A DNA stretch of 64,000 nt from NCBI RefSeq assembly GCF_016862775.1, contig NZ_BONP01000011.1, positions 1 to 64,000 of the forward strand. The letters are read 5' to 3'. Under the pieces are notes generated by a model. It did no database searches and was not told the DNA's origin. It worked only from the letters and a program-made list of their open reading frames with translations. Origin of the DNA: Cellulomonas phragmiteti. Lineage in GTDB: Bacteria; Actinomycetota; Actinomycetes; Actinomycetales; Cellulomonadaceae. Every line of letters begins with the position of its first letter. Within the stretch, counting starts at the first letter, position 1. Shown here piece by piece: positions 36,004-44,773 of this stretch. The position numbers and the translations under genes were made by a program.

Positions 36004-37299
36004 TCAGCCCGCCGCCACCCGGTCCAGCACGAGCGCGGGCCGCCGGCCCGCGACCCCCTGCGGGTCGACGACGACACCGCCGGTCAGCGCCTCGTGCGCC
36101 CGCGCGAACCGCTCGGGCGTGTCGGTGTGGAGCGTCAGCAGCGGCTGTCCCGCCCGGACCGTGTCGCCGGGACGCGCGTGCAGCTCGACGCCCGCGCCGG
36201 CCTGCACCGGGTCCTCCTTGCGCGCACGGCCGGCGCCGAGCCGCCAGGCCGCGACGCCGACGGCGTACGCGTCGAGGGCCGTCAGGACGCCGTCCCGCTC
36301 GGCGCGCACCTGCTCCTGGTGGCGCGCGACCGGCAGCGGCGCGTCCGGGTCGCCGCCCTGCGCGGCGATCATCCGACGCCAGACGTCCATCGCCCGGCCG
36401 TCCGCGAGCGCGGCCGCCGGGTCGGCGTCGGGGCGTCCGGCCGCGTCGAGCATCTCGCGCGCCAGCGCGACGGTGAGCTCGACGACGTCCGCGGGACCCC
36501 CACCGGCGAGGACCTCGACGGACTCACGCACCTCGAGCGCGTTGCCGGCCGTCAGGCCCAGCGGCGTCGACATGTCGGTGAGCAGCGCGACGGTGTGCAC
36601 GCCCGCGTCCGTGCCGAGCTCGACCATCGTGCGCGCGAGCTCCCCGGCGCGGTCGGCGTCCTTCATGAACGCGCCCGACCCGACCTTGACGTCGAGGACG
36701 AGCGACCCCGTGCCCTCGGCGATCTTCTTGCTCATGATCGAGCTCGCGATCAGGGGGATCGCCTCGACCGTGCCCGTGACGTCGCGCAGCGCGTACAGCT
36801 TGCGGTCCGCCGGGGCCAGCCCGGACCCCGCGGCGCAGATGACCGCGCCCACGTCCTCGAGCTGGCGCATCATCTCGTCGTTGCTCAGCGCCGCACGCCA
36901 GCCCGGGATCGACTCGAGCTTGTCGAGCGTGCCGCCCGTGTGGCCCAGACCCCGCCCGGACAGCTGGGGCACCGCGACGCCGAACACCGCGACGAGCGGC
37001 GCGAGCGGCAGCGTGATCTTGTCGCCCACCCCGCCCGTCGAGTGCTTGTCGGACGTCGGGCGCGACAGGCCGGAGAAGTCCATCCGCTCGCCGCTGGCGA
37101 TCATCGCGCCCGTCCACCGCGCGATCTCCGCGCGGTCCATGCCGTTGAGCAGGATCGCCATCGCGAGGGCGGACATCTGCTCGTCGGCGACGACGCCCCG
37201 CGTGTACGCGTCCAGGACCCAGTCGATCTGGGCGTCGCCCAGCCGGTGCCCGTCGCGCTTGGCGACGATGACGTCGACCGCGTCGAACTGCTCGCTCAT
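36004..37299 (-). CDS. deoA: Thymidine (pyrimidine-nucleoside) phosphorylase
   Basis: It cleaves thymidine or deoxyuridine with phosphate to base and deoxyribose-1-phosphate. The 431-residue protein has the family's phosphate and substrate signature DKHSTGGVGDKITLPLAP, SGRGLGHTGGTLDKLE, SSIMSKKIAEG, DVKVGSGAFMK and the C-terminal lid domain (AGAGVELHARPGDTV). It overlaps cdd by 4 bases (ATGA), so deamination of cytidine and phosphorolysis are coexpressed. Confidence 0.95.
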   Translation of the reverse strand: MSEQFDAVDVIVAKRDGHRLGDAQIDWVLDAYTRGVVADEQMSALAMAILLNGMDRAEIARWTGAMIASGERMDFSGLSRPTSDKHSTGGVGDKITLPLAPLVAVFGVAVPQLSGRGLGHTGGTLDKLESIPGWRAALSNDEMMRQLEDVGAVICAAGSGLAPADRKLYALRDVTGTVEAIPLIASSIMSKKIAEGTGSLVLDVKVGSGAFMKDADRAGELARTMVELGTDAGVHTVALLTDMSTPLGLTAGNALEVRESVEVLAGGGPADVVELTVALAREMLDAAGRPDADPAAALADGRAMDVWRRMIAAQGGDPDAPLPVARHQEQVRAERDGVLTALDAYAVGVAAWRLGAGRARKEDPVQAGAGVELHARPGDTVRAGQPLLTLHTDTPERFARAHEALTGGVVVDPQGVAGRRPALVLDRVAAG

Positions 37300-37724
37300 G
37301 CCCCTGCCTCCTCCGCGTCGGTCCCGCGCTCGGCGAGGTCGGCGGGCCCGAACGCGTCGGGCAGCACCTCGCTCATCGGGCGGACCCCGCCCACCGTCTC
37401 GACCAGCAGACCCGGCCCCCCGTGCTCGAACAGCAGCTGACGGCAGCGCCCGCACGGCATGAGCACGTCGCCGTGCCCGTCGACGCACGTGAACGCGACG
37501 AGCCGCCCCCCACCGCCCACGTGGAGCATGGAGACGAGGCTGCACTCCGCGCACAGCCCCACGCCGTACGACGCGTTCTCGACGTTGCAGCCGACGACCA
37601 CGCGGCCGTCGTCGACGAGCGCGGCCGCGCCCACGGGGAACCGCGAGTACGGCGCGTAGGCGCGGGTCATGACGTCGCGGGCGGCGGCGCGCAGGCCGTC
37701 CCAGTCGACGGTGGTGGTGGTCAT
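37296..37724 (-). CDS. cdd: Cytidine deaminase
   Basis: It hydrolyses cytidine and deoxycytidine to uridine and deoxyuridine. The 142-residue protein is the homotetrameric type: SRFPVGAAALVDDGRVV, then CNVENASYGVGLCAE with zinc Cys and catalytic Glu, and MPCGRCRQLLFE with two further zinc ligands. It lies 5 bases after the permease gene and overlaps deoA, linking uptake directly to salvage. Confidence 0.95.
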   Translation of the reverse strand: MTTTTVDWDGLRAAARDVMTRAYAPYSRFPVGAAALVDDGRVVVGCNVENASYGVGLCAECSLVSMLHVGGGGRLVAFTCVDGHGDVLMPCGRCRQLLFEHGGPGLLVETVGGVRPMSEVLPDAFGPADLAERGTDAEEAGA

Positions 37725-37729
37725 GTCGC

Positions 37730-39031
37730 TCACTTCGGGTAGGGCACGCCCTCGGCCGCGGGCGGGCGCACGCGCCCGACGAGGCCGGCCACGGCGAAGA
37801 TCGTGGCGAGGTAGGGCAGCATCGCGAGCAGCTCGCTGGGGATCGGCGAGCCGGTGTTGTTGAGCACGCGGCGCAGGGCGTCCGCGAGCCCGAAGAACAG
37901 GGACGCGGCGAGCGCCCCGGTCGGGCTCCACCGGCCCAGGATCATCGCGGCGAGCGCGATGTACCCCTTGCCGGACGTGAGCTCCTTGGTGAAGGCCAGA
38001 CCCGCGGACACCAGCGCCGCGCCACCGAGGCCCGCGACCGCGGACCCGAGGACCGTCGAGCGCAGGCGCGTCCGGTTGACGTTGATGCCCACGGTGTCGG
38101 CGGCCTTGGGGTGCTCGCCCGCGGCGCGCATCCGCAGGCCCCAGCGGGAGCGGAACACCATGATCTGCAGCACCGCGACGCCGACGTACATGAGGTAGAC
38201 GGTCAGGGGGTGGTCGAACAGGACCGGCCCGAGCACGGGGATGTCCGCCAGGAGCGGCACCGGGAGGTTCGGCAGCCGGGGCGGGGAGTTCAGCTGCTGC
38301 GGGTTGTTCGTCAGGACCGTGGAGAACAGGTAGTTCGTCAGCCCGATGACCAGCACGTTGAGCACGACGCCGACGATGATCTGGTCGACCCGGTAGCGGA
38401 TGGCGAACAGGCCCAGCCCGAGCCCCACGAGCGCACCGGCGAACGGGGCGGCGAGCAGCCCGGCGTACGGGTTGCCCGTGGTCGAGGCGACGACGACCGC
38501 GAGGAACGCGCCGGCGAGCAGCTGCCCCTCGATCGCGATGTTGATGATGCCGGACCGCTCGCACAGCAGACCCGCGAGCGCGCCCAGGACCAGCGGGACC
38601 GCCAGGACCAGGGCGTTGGTCAGCAGCAGCGTGAACGGCATCGCCGCCTCGCGCCCGGCCATGACCCACACCAGCAGCGCGAGGAACACGGCGGCACCGA
38701 CGACGACGTGGGTCCACACCGGCACGCGGCGTCGCGCCCGCGCCCGCTGCACCTGGACCGCGGCGGCGGCGAGCACCACGAGCGACAGCAGGACCGCGGA
38801 CACCCGCGAGGGGACCGTGACGGGCGCGATCTGGAACAGGTCGCCCCGCGTGGCGAGGGTGAACGTCGTCTCGTACGAGCCGGGTGTGGCCAGGCCGAAC
38901 GCGACGAGGCTGAACACGCCCAGCGCGACCGACGTCAGGGGCCCGCGCCAGCGGACGGGTGCCTGGACGGGCGTGCTGAGGTGCTCCGGCGCGGCGGGTG
39001 CCGGTGCCACCGGGGTGTGCGTCGTGCTCAC
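37730..39031 (-). CDS. Nucleoside ABC transporter permease 2 (NupQ/YufQ type)
   Basis: A membrane subunit of 433 residues in the BPD_transp_2 family. Roughly the first 150 residues contain extra hydrophobic segments. The conserved core follows: LLCERSGIINIAIEGQLLAGAF, YRVDQIIVGVVLNVLVIGL, MRAAGEHPKAADTVGINV and FTKELTSGKGYIALAAMILG. GTG at 39031 overlaps the stop of permease 1. Together they form the channel of a BMP-dependent nucleoside importer. Confidence 0.92.
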   Translation of the reverse strand: MSTTHTPVAPAPAAPEHLSTPVQAPVRWRGPLTSVALGVFSLVAFGLATPGSYETTFTLATRGDLFQIAPVTVPSRVSAVLLSLVVLAAAAVQVQRARARRRVPVWTHVVVGAAVFLALLVWVMAGREAAMPFTLLLTNALVLAVPLVLGALAGLLCERSGIINIAIEGQLLAGAFLAVVVASTTGNPYAGLLAAPFAGALVGLGLGLFAIRYRVDQIIVGVVLNVLVIGLTNYLFSTVLTNNPQQLNSPPRLPNLPVPLLADIPVLGPVLFDHPLTVYLMYVGVAVLQIMVFRSRWGLRMRAAGEHPKAADTVGINVNRTRLRSTVLGSAVAGLGGAALVSAGLAFTKELTSGKGYIALAAMILGRWSPTGALAASLFFGLADALRRVLNNTGSPIPSELLAMLPYLATIFAVAGLVGRVRPPAAEGVPYPK

Positions 39032-40272
39032 GCCGTCGCCTCCTTGCGGTCGTAGCCGAGCAGGGCCGAGAGCCGGTGCACGAGCGAGAGCTCGCGCACG
39101 AGCGGCGGCGCCGCGATGAGGAGCACGATCACGGCCTGGATGACCAGGACGAGGTCGATCGGGGTACCGGCCGACGTCTGCATGAGCGGCGAGCCGGCCC
39201 GCAGCGCGCCGAAGAGCAGCGCCGCGAGGACCGTGCCCAGGGGTCGGGAGCGGCCCAGCAGCGCGACGGTGATCGCGTCGAACCCGATCGAGCCGGCGCT
39301 GGAGCCCTGGAAGGTGCGGTCCGTGCCGAGGATCTGCATGGCCCCGCCCAGCCCGGCGAGCCCGCCGGCGACGAGCATGACCAGGACGTAGACGGTCGGG
39401 ACCTTGATGCCCGCGGTCCGCGCGGCGTCCTGGTTGGCGCCCACGGCGCGGAACCGGAACCCGAGCGTCGACCGCTCCATGAGCCACCAGACGGCGACGG
39501 CGGCGAGCAGGGCGACGACGAACCCCAGGTGCAGCCGGAACTGCGGGCCGAGCAGCTGCGGCATCATCGCGGTGTCCGCGACGGGCGCCGAGATCGGCCG
39601 GGTGGAGCCGGGCTGCCGCAGCACCGACGTCGTCAGCAGGTACCCGACGAAGTACAGGGCCACCGAGTTGAGCATGATCGTGACGATGACCTCGCTCGCG
39701 CCGGTGCGGGCCTTGAGGAAGCCCGCGATGCCGGCCCACAGCCCGCCGACCAGCACGGCCGCGACGCACGCCAGCACGGGGTGCAGCACGATCGGCAGGT
39801 CGAGCGCCACGCCGACCCACGCACCCGCGGCCGCGCCCATGAGGACCTGGCCCTGCGCACCGATGTTGAACAGCCCGGACCGGAAGCCGATCCCCAGCCC
39901 CAGCCCCGCGAGCATGAGCGGCACCGAGGCGACCATCGTCTCGGTGATCGGCCGGACACGGCGCGCGCCCACGGCCTGGTAGTCGAAGACCGCGCCGCGG
40001 AACAGCGCGGAGTAGGTCTCGAAGACGGCGTTCCACGCGGCACCGACGAAGTCCGACGGGCGGGCGAACAGGTAGACCGCGGCACGCTGGGACGCGGGGT
40101 CGGCCGCCACGACGAGGACGGCCGCCAGGAGGAGCGCGAGGAAGACCGCGGTGACGACCGTCGCGGTGGTCGAGTCGAGGACCTGCTGGAGGTACGGCCG
40201 GCGCGGAGGCCCGGCCGGCTGCGGGGCGGGGGCCGCGGGCGCCGGCTCCGGGGGTGCCTGGGTGGTGCTCAC
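39028..40272 (-). CDS. Nucleoside ABC transporter permease 1 (NupP/YufP type)
   Basis: A permease of 414 residues, paralogous to its neighbour. The family marks are GFRSGLFNIGAQGQVLMGAAAG, KARTGASEVIVTIMLN, FRAVGANQDAARTAGIKVP and GSIGFDAITVALLGRSRP. About ten transmembrane helices are visible. The GTG start at 40272 overlaps the ATPase stop (GTGA). The N-terminus (1-25) is Pro/Ala-rich. Confidence 0.92.
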   Translation of the reverse strand: MSTTQAPPEPAPAAPAPQPAGPPRRPYLQQVLDSTTATVVTAVFLALLLAAVLVVAADPASQRAAVYLFARPSDFVGAAWNAVFETYSALFRGAVFDYQAVGARRVRPITETMVASVPLMLAGLGLGIGFRSGLFNIGAQGQVLMGAAAGAWVGVALDLPIVLHPVLACVAAVLVGGLWAGIAGFLKARTGASEVIVTIMLNSVALYFVGYLLTTSVLRQPGSTRPISAPVADTAMMPQLLGPQFRLHLGFVVALLAAVAVWWLMERSTLGFRFRAVGANQDAARTAGIKVPTVYVLVMLVAGGLAGLGGAMQILGTDRTFQGSSAGSIGFDAITVALLGRSRPLGTVLAALLFGALRAGSPLMQTSAGTPIDLVLVIQAVIVLLIAAPPLVRELSLVHRLSALLGYDRKEATA

Positions 40273-41918
40273 GCCTGGTCCTCCTCGTGCGTGGTGGCGG
40301 CGTCCTGCGGGTCGGTGGCGGCCACGGGGTCCGCCGGGGCGGGCTCCGCCTCGATCTCGGCGTCGAGGGTGGCGAGCGCGGTGCGGTGCTCGGCGGCCTG
40401 CGCGCGCGCCTGCTCGAGCGGGATGCCGGCCATCATCAGGCCCAGCACGTCGCGGTCCGCGGCGCCGCCGCCCTCGACGACGCCGATCACCGCGCCGCGG
40501 TACATCACGGCGATGCGGTCGGCGAGGGCGAGGACCTCGTCCAGCTCGGTCGACACGATGACGACGGGGGTGCCGTTGTCCCGCTCGGCCACAATCCGCT
40601 TGTGCACGAACTCGATCGATCCCACGTCCAGGCCGCGCGTCGGCTGCGACGCGACGAGCAGCCGCAGCGGCCGCGACATCTCGCGCGCGAGCACCACCTT
40701 CTGCTGGTTGCCGCCGGACAGCGTGCTCACCGGGTCGGTCGTCGACGTGACGCGGATGTCGAACTCCGCGACGCGGCGCTCGGCGTTCTGCGCGACCGTC
40801 GTCGGCGACATCGACCCGCGCCGCGCGTAGGGCTCCGTGTCGTACAGGTCCAGCACGAGGTTCTCGGCGATCGAGAACGACGACACCAGGCCGTCGGTGC
40901 TGCGGTCCTCCGGGACGAAGCCCACCCCGGCGCGCAGCACCTCGGAGACCGTGCGGCCGCCGAGCTCCGTGCCGTCGAGGGTCAGCGTGCCCGCCGTGGG
41001 CGCACGCAGGCCGAGGATCGTCTCGGTGAGCTCGGTCTGCCCGTTGCCCTGCACCCCGGCGATGGCGAGGATCTCGCCCCGGTGCACGTCGAACGAGACG
41101 TCGTCGACCACGGGGGCCGCGGTCGCGTCCAGGACGGTGAGGTTGCGGACCTGGAAGGTCGGGTCGCCGGGGGTCGCCGGCGCCTTGTCGACCGCGAGCG
41201 ACACCGAGCGCCCGACCATGAGGGAGGCGAGCTCGACCTCGGAGGCGCTCGGGTCGGCCGTGCCGACGACCTTGCCCCGGCGGATCACGCTGATGCGGTC
41301 CGCGACGGCGCGCACCTCGCGGAGCTTGTGCGTGATGAAGACGATGGAGGTGCCGGCGTCCTTGAGCTGCCGCATGATCCCGATGAGCTCGTCGGTCTCC
41401 TGCGGGGTGAGCACGGCCGTCGGCTCGTCGAGGATGAGGACCTCGGCGTCGCGCGAGAGTGCCTTGATGATCTCGACGCGCTGCTGCACGCCCACCGGCA
41501 GGTCCTCGACGCGCGCGTCGGGGTCGACGTGGAACCCGAACCGGTCGGAGATCTCGCGGACCTTGCGCCGGGCCTCGCCGAGGTCGATGAGCCCGCCCCG
41601 GCGGGTCGGCTCGTGCCCCAGGACCACGTTCTCGGCGACGGTGAAGACCGGCACGAGCATGAAGTGCTGGTGCACCATGCCGATGCCCGCGGACATCGCG
41701 TCACCCGGGCCGGCGAAGACGCGCGGCGCGCCGTCGACCACCACCTGGCCGGCGTCCGGCTGGTACAGCCCGTAGAGCACGTTCATCAGGGTCGACTTGC
41801 CCGCGCCGTTCTCACCGAGCAGCGCGTGGATCTCGCCCGGCTCGAACGTCAGGTCGATGCCGTCGTTGGCGACCAGCGGACCGAACCTCTTGGTGATGCC
41901 CCGCAGCTCGAGCCTCAC
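40269..41918 (-). CDS. Nucleoside ABC transporter ATPase with two ABC domains (NupO type)
   Basis: A 549-residue tandem ATPase like those of ribose and BMP-family nucleoside importers. Domain 1 (about 1-250) has Walker A GENGAGKST, the degenerate signature LPVGVQQRVEI and Walker B VLILDEPTAVL. Domain 2 (about 255-500) has a degenerate P-loop (GVQGNGQTEL), an intact signature LSGGNQQKVVLAREM and a degenerate Walker B region (LLVASQPTRGLD). Such asymmetry between the halves is normal for this class. It follows the binding-protein gene across a hairpin. Confidence 0.92.
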   Translation of the reverse strand: MRLELRGITKRFGPLVANDGIDLTFEPGEIHALLGENGAGKSTLMNVLYGLYQPDAGQVVVDGAPRVFAGPGDAMSAGIGMVHQHFMLVPVFTVAENVVLGHEPTRRGGLIDLGEARRKVREISDRFGFHVDPDARVEDLPVGVQQRVEIIKALSRDAEVLILDEPTAVLTPQETDELIGIMRQLKDAGTSIVFITHKLREVRAVADRISVIRRGKVVGTADPSASEVELASLMVGRSVSLAVDKAPATPGDPTFQVRNLTVLDATAAPVVDDVSFDVHRGEILAIAGVQGNGQTELTETILGLRAPTAGTLTLDGTELGGRTVSEVLRAGVGFVPEDRSTDGLVSSFSIAENLVLDLYDTEPYARRGSMSPTTVAQNAERRVAEFDIRVTSTTDPVSTLSGGNQQKVVLAREMSRPLRLLVASQPTRGLDVGSIEFVHKRIVAERDNGTPVVIVSTELDEVLALADRIAVMYRGAVIGVVEGGGAADRDVLGLMMAGIPLEQARAQAAEHRTALATLDAEIEAEPAPADPVAATDPQDAATTHEEDQA

Positions 41919-42039
41919 GTCTCCTGCCTTCCCACGTCCTGTCGTTCGTGCGCCGGCCGGGCGGGCCGGGCGGCGGCGCTGCCCCCGGCGTCGGAGCCGA
42001 GACTAGACGCGCGCGCGCACGCGCCGCCCCCGGCGCACC

Positions 42040-42070
42040 GGTGGCCCGGGGCGTGTCGCCCCGGGCCACC
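42040..42070 (-). terminator. Perfect 14-bp hairpin between binding-protein and ATPase genes
   Basis: GGTGGCCCGGGGCG pairs with CGCCCCGGGCCACC around a 3-base loop, 15 bases after the BMP gene stop. There is no T-tract. It probably terminates most transcripts or protects the 3' end, giving more binding protein than transporter. Confidence 0.65.
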
Positions 42071-42085
42071 GCTGTGTCACTGCTG

Positions 42086-43201
42086 TCAGCCGACCGCGTT
42101 GGCGGACGGCGACTCGATGACCAGGTCACCGTTGATGATCTGCTGGCGCAGCTCCTCGAGCTTGGTCGCCAGCTCCGTGGGGACGGCGTCCTCGAAGTCG
42201 TGGAACGGCGCGATGTCCACGCCGCCGTTCTCGAGGGTGCCGACGTACGGCTCGTTGCTGAACTCGCCGTCGACCGAGGCCGAGATCGTGTCGAACACCG
42301 ACGTGGCGATCTGCTTCATCACCGACGTGAGGATCAGCGACTTGTACTGCTCGTTCTGCGGCTGCAGGTAGCCGTCCGAGTCGACCCAGATGACCATCGT
42401 GCCCTCGGACTGCGCGGCGGCGTTGAGCGCACCGGAGCCGACGGGGCCCGCGACCGGGAGGATGACGTCGGCACCGTCGGCGATGAACTGCTCCGACGTC
42501 GTGCGGCCCGCCTCGGTGTCCGAGAAGTTGCCGATCATCGAGCCGTTCTGGGCGTCCTTGTCCCAGCCGAGCAGGCGCACCGAGGTGCCGCTCTCCTCGT
42601 TGTAGGCGGCGACGCCGTCGGCGAAGCCGTCCATGAAGATCGTCACGGACGGGAAGGGCTGACCGCCGAACGTGGCGACGGCCGACGTGGTCGACATGCC
42701 CGCGGCGAGGTAGCCGGCCAGGTACGCGGCCTCCTGCGTGTTGAACAGCAGCGGCTTGGCGTTGTCGATCTCGACGGGCGCGAAGTCCTCGTCGGAGAAC
42801 GCGGAGTCGACGAGCGCGAACTCGATGTCGGGGTTCGCCTCGGCGCCCTCCTGGATCGCGTCCTCGAGCGCGAAGCCGACGCCGATGATGAGGTTGCAGC
42901 CCTGCTGCACCATCGAGTCGACGTTCTGCGTGTACTGGCTCGGGTCGGTCGACTCGGCCGTCTTGATCTCGATGCCGAGCTCCTCCTGGGCCCGCTCGAG
43001 GCCGGCGTAGCCCGACTCGTTGAACGAGGCGTCGTCGAACCCGCCCTCGTCCGAGACCATGCACGCGGTGAAGTCGACGCCCGCCGCCGTCGTCCCCCCG
43101 CTGGTCGGCGTCTCGCCCGACTCCTCGGGCGCACTGCCACACGCCGCGAGCGCGAGGGCGACCGCCCCACCCAGTGCGGCCACTCGAATGATCTTCTTCA
43201 C
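42086..43201 (-). CDS. BMP-family nucleoside-binding lipoprotein
   Basis: The extracellular binding component of the nucleoside importer (PnrA/NupN/BmpA family), 371 residues. A signal sequence with lipobox LALAAC (Cys21) anchors it. Family segments include TACMVSDEGGFDDASFNE, DPSQYTQNVDSMVQQGCN, LFNTQEAAYLAGYLAAGM and GADVILPVAGPVGSGA. The GTG at 43201 follows AGGAG; the reading frame extends upstream without ribosome signals. It is the first gene of the nucleoside cluster. Confidence 0.93.
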   Translation of the reverse strand: MKKIIRVAALGGAVALALAACGSAPEESGETPTSGGTTAAGVDFTACMVSDEGGFDDASFNESGYAGLERAQEELGIEIKTAESTDPSQYTQNVDSMVQQGCNLIIGVGFALEDAIQEGAEANPDIEFALVDSAFSDEDFAPVEIDNAKPLLFNTQEAAYLAGYLAAGMSTTSAVATFGGQPFPSVTIFMDGFADGVAAYNEESGTSVRLLGWDKDAQNGSMIGNFSDTEAGRTTSEQFIADGADVILPVAGPVGSGALNAAAQSEGTMVIWVDSDGYLQPQNEQYKSLILTSVMKQIATSVFDTISASVDGEFSNEPYVGTLENGGVDIAPFHDFEDAVPTELATKLEELRQQIINGDLVIESPSANAVG

Positions 43202-43389
43202 GACAGGTCTCCTGCTTCTCGGCGTCCCGCCGCCCGGCTGTCCCGGCACGTCCGCGGCGCATCGTCGCACCGCCGACGGCCCGGACCGGTCGGCTTGATC
43301 ACCTCGACCCTAGGCACCAGCAGGTCACAGGGCTGTTACCGACGGGTATCGACGCAGGTTCCGTGATGAATTCGCAACCTGGTTTCGCC

Positions 43390-43410
43390 CTTCGGTCGCG
43401 TCGACCGAGG
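43390..43410 (-). terminator. Hairpin after the M20 amidohydrolase gene
   Basis: A 9-bp stem (43390-43398 with 43402-43410, one wobble pair) and 3-base loop, 14 bases after the stop. It lies in the 223-base gap 43202-43424, in which I see no other gene. Confidence 0.45.
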
Positions 43411-43424
43411 CGCGAGACGGCACG

Positions 43425-44711
43425 TCAGGGCCGCGGACGCCGTCCGGCGAGGTACGCGGCCCGGGCCAGCAGGAGCGCCCCCGCCTCGATCGCGCGCTCG
43501 TCGACGCGCAGGTCGCCCTGGTGGATGTCGTGCGTGTGCCCGCCGGGCGTCCGCGTCCCCAGCCGTGCCATCGCCCCGGGGACCCGCGTGAGGTACCACG
43601 CGAAGTCCTCGCCGCCGAGCGACTGCTCGGTGAGGCGCACGGCGTCCGGGCCGAGGACGTCGCGGGCGGCCTCCTCGAGGACGCCCGTGCTCTCGGCCCG
43701 GTTCTCGACCGGCGGCACGCCGCGCTGGTGCTTCACCTCGACCTCGACACCCAGCGGGCGCACCACGTCGCCCACGGCCTGCTCGAACACCGCCGAGGCC
43801 TGCTCCCAGGCGCGCACGTCCAGGCACCGCAGCGTGCCCATGACCGTGCCCGTGACGGGGATGGCGTTGTGCGCCGACCCGGCACGCACCGCGCCCCAGG
43901 TGAGGTTGACCCCCGAGCGCGGGTCGAGGCGACGGCCCAGGACCGCGGGGACCTGGGTGATGACCTGGCCCAGCGCGAACACCACGTCCCCGGTGAGGTG
44001 CGGGCGCGAGGTGTGCCCACCGTCGCCGGTGACGGTCACCGTGACCTCGTCCGACGCCGACGTGATCGGCCCGATGCGCGTGCCGACGAGACCCACGTCG
44101 AGCTTGGGGTCGCAGTGCACCGAGAAGATCTCCCCCACGCCGTCGAGCCCGCCCTCGTTGATGACGTCGATCGAGCCGCCCGGCTGCACCTCCTCCGCGG
44201 GCTGGAAGACGAGCCGCACGCCGACGTCCAGCGCACCGTCCTGCGCCAGCCGCGCGAGCGCGAGACCGGCGCCGAGCACGGCGGTGGTGTGCACGTCGTG
44301 ACCGCACGCGTGCGCGACGCCGCGGTGCGTGGACGACCACGGCAGCCCGCACGTGTCCGGCACGGGCAACGCGTCCAGGTCCGCGCGCAGCGCGACCCGG
44401 CGCGCGCCGGCCGTGGCGACGGTGGGGCCGATGTCGCACCACAGCCCCGAGCCGGTGAGCAGGTGGGGCGTCAGCCCGGCGGCCCGCAGCCGCTCCGCGA
44501 CGACCCGGGTGGTGCGCTCCTCGGTCCGCGCGAGCTCGGGGTGGGCGTGCAGGTCCCGCCGGAAGGCGACCAGCTCGGCGCGCAGACCGTCGAGGACGTC
44601 GGCCAGGGCGCGCGCCCCGGGGTCGGTCGGCTGCGGCGCGAGCGTGCGCAGCGACGGCACGTCCTGCGCGCTCACGGGCTCGGACAGCTGGTCGGCGGCA
44701 GGGGTGGGCAT
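43425..44711 (-). CDS. M20 family amidohydrolase
   Basis: A zinc amidohydrolase of 428 residues in the hippurate hydrolase/IAA-amino acid hydrolase (AmiA/AmiB) group. RRDLHAHPEL, ALRADLDALPVPD, HACGHDVHTT and FQPAEEVQPGG carry the metal and catalytic residues. GGEDFAWYL is the C-terminal signature. The region between (about 240-345) is the dimerisation lid. Probable substrates are N-acyl amino acids or peptides. The ATG at 44711 has a TACCCT box 6 nt upstream. Confidence 0.92.
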   Translation of the reverse strand: MPTPAADQLSEPVSAQDVPSLRTLAPQPTDPGARALADVLDGLRAELVAFRRDLHAHPELARTEERTTRVVAERLRAAGLTPHLLTGSGLWCDIGPTVATAGARRVALRADLDALPVPDTCGLPWSSTHRGVAHACGHDVHTTAVLGAGLALARLAQDGALDVGVRLVFQPAEEVQPGGSIDVINEGGLDGVGEIFSVHCDPKLDVGLVGTRIGPITSASDEVTVTVTGDGGHTSRPHLTGDVVFALGQVITQVPAVLGRRLDPRSGVNLTWGAVRAGSAHNAIPVTGTVMGTLRCLDVRAWEQASAVFEQAVGDVVRPLGVEVEVKHQRGVPPVENRAESTGVLEEAARDVLGPDAVRLTEQSLGGEDFAWYLTRVPGAMARLGTRTPGGHTHDIHQGDLRVDERAIEAGALLLARAAYLAGRRPRP

Positions 44712-44717
44712 CCCCCG

Positions 44718-44723
44718 AGGGTA
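44718..44723 (-). promoter_or_regulatory. -10 box (TACCCT), leaderless start of the M20 gene
   Basis: Minus-strand TACCCT ends 6 nt before the ATG at 44711. Confidence 0.5.
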
Positions 44724-44773
44724 TCGCCGCCGCCCCCGCACCTCCCCCGGCGTCCGCCCGCGACGCCCGGGAG

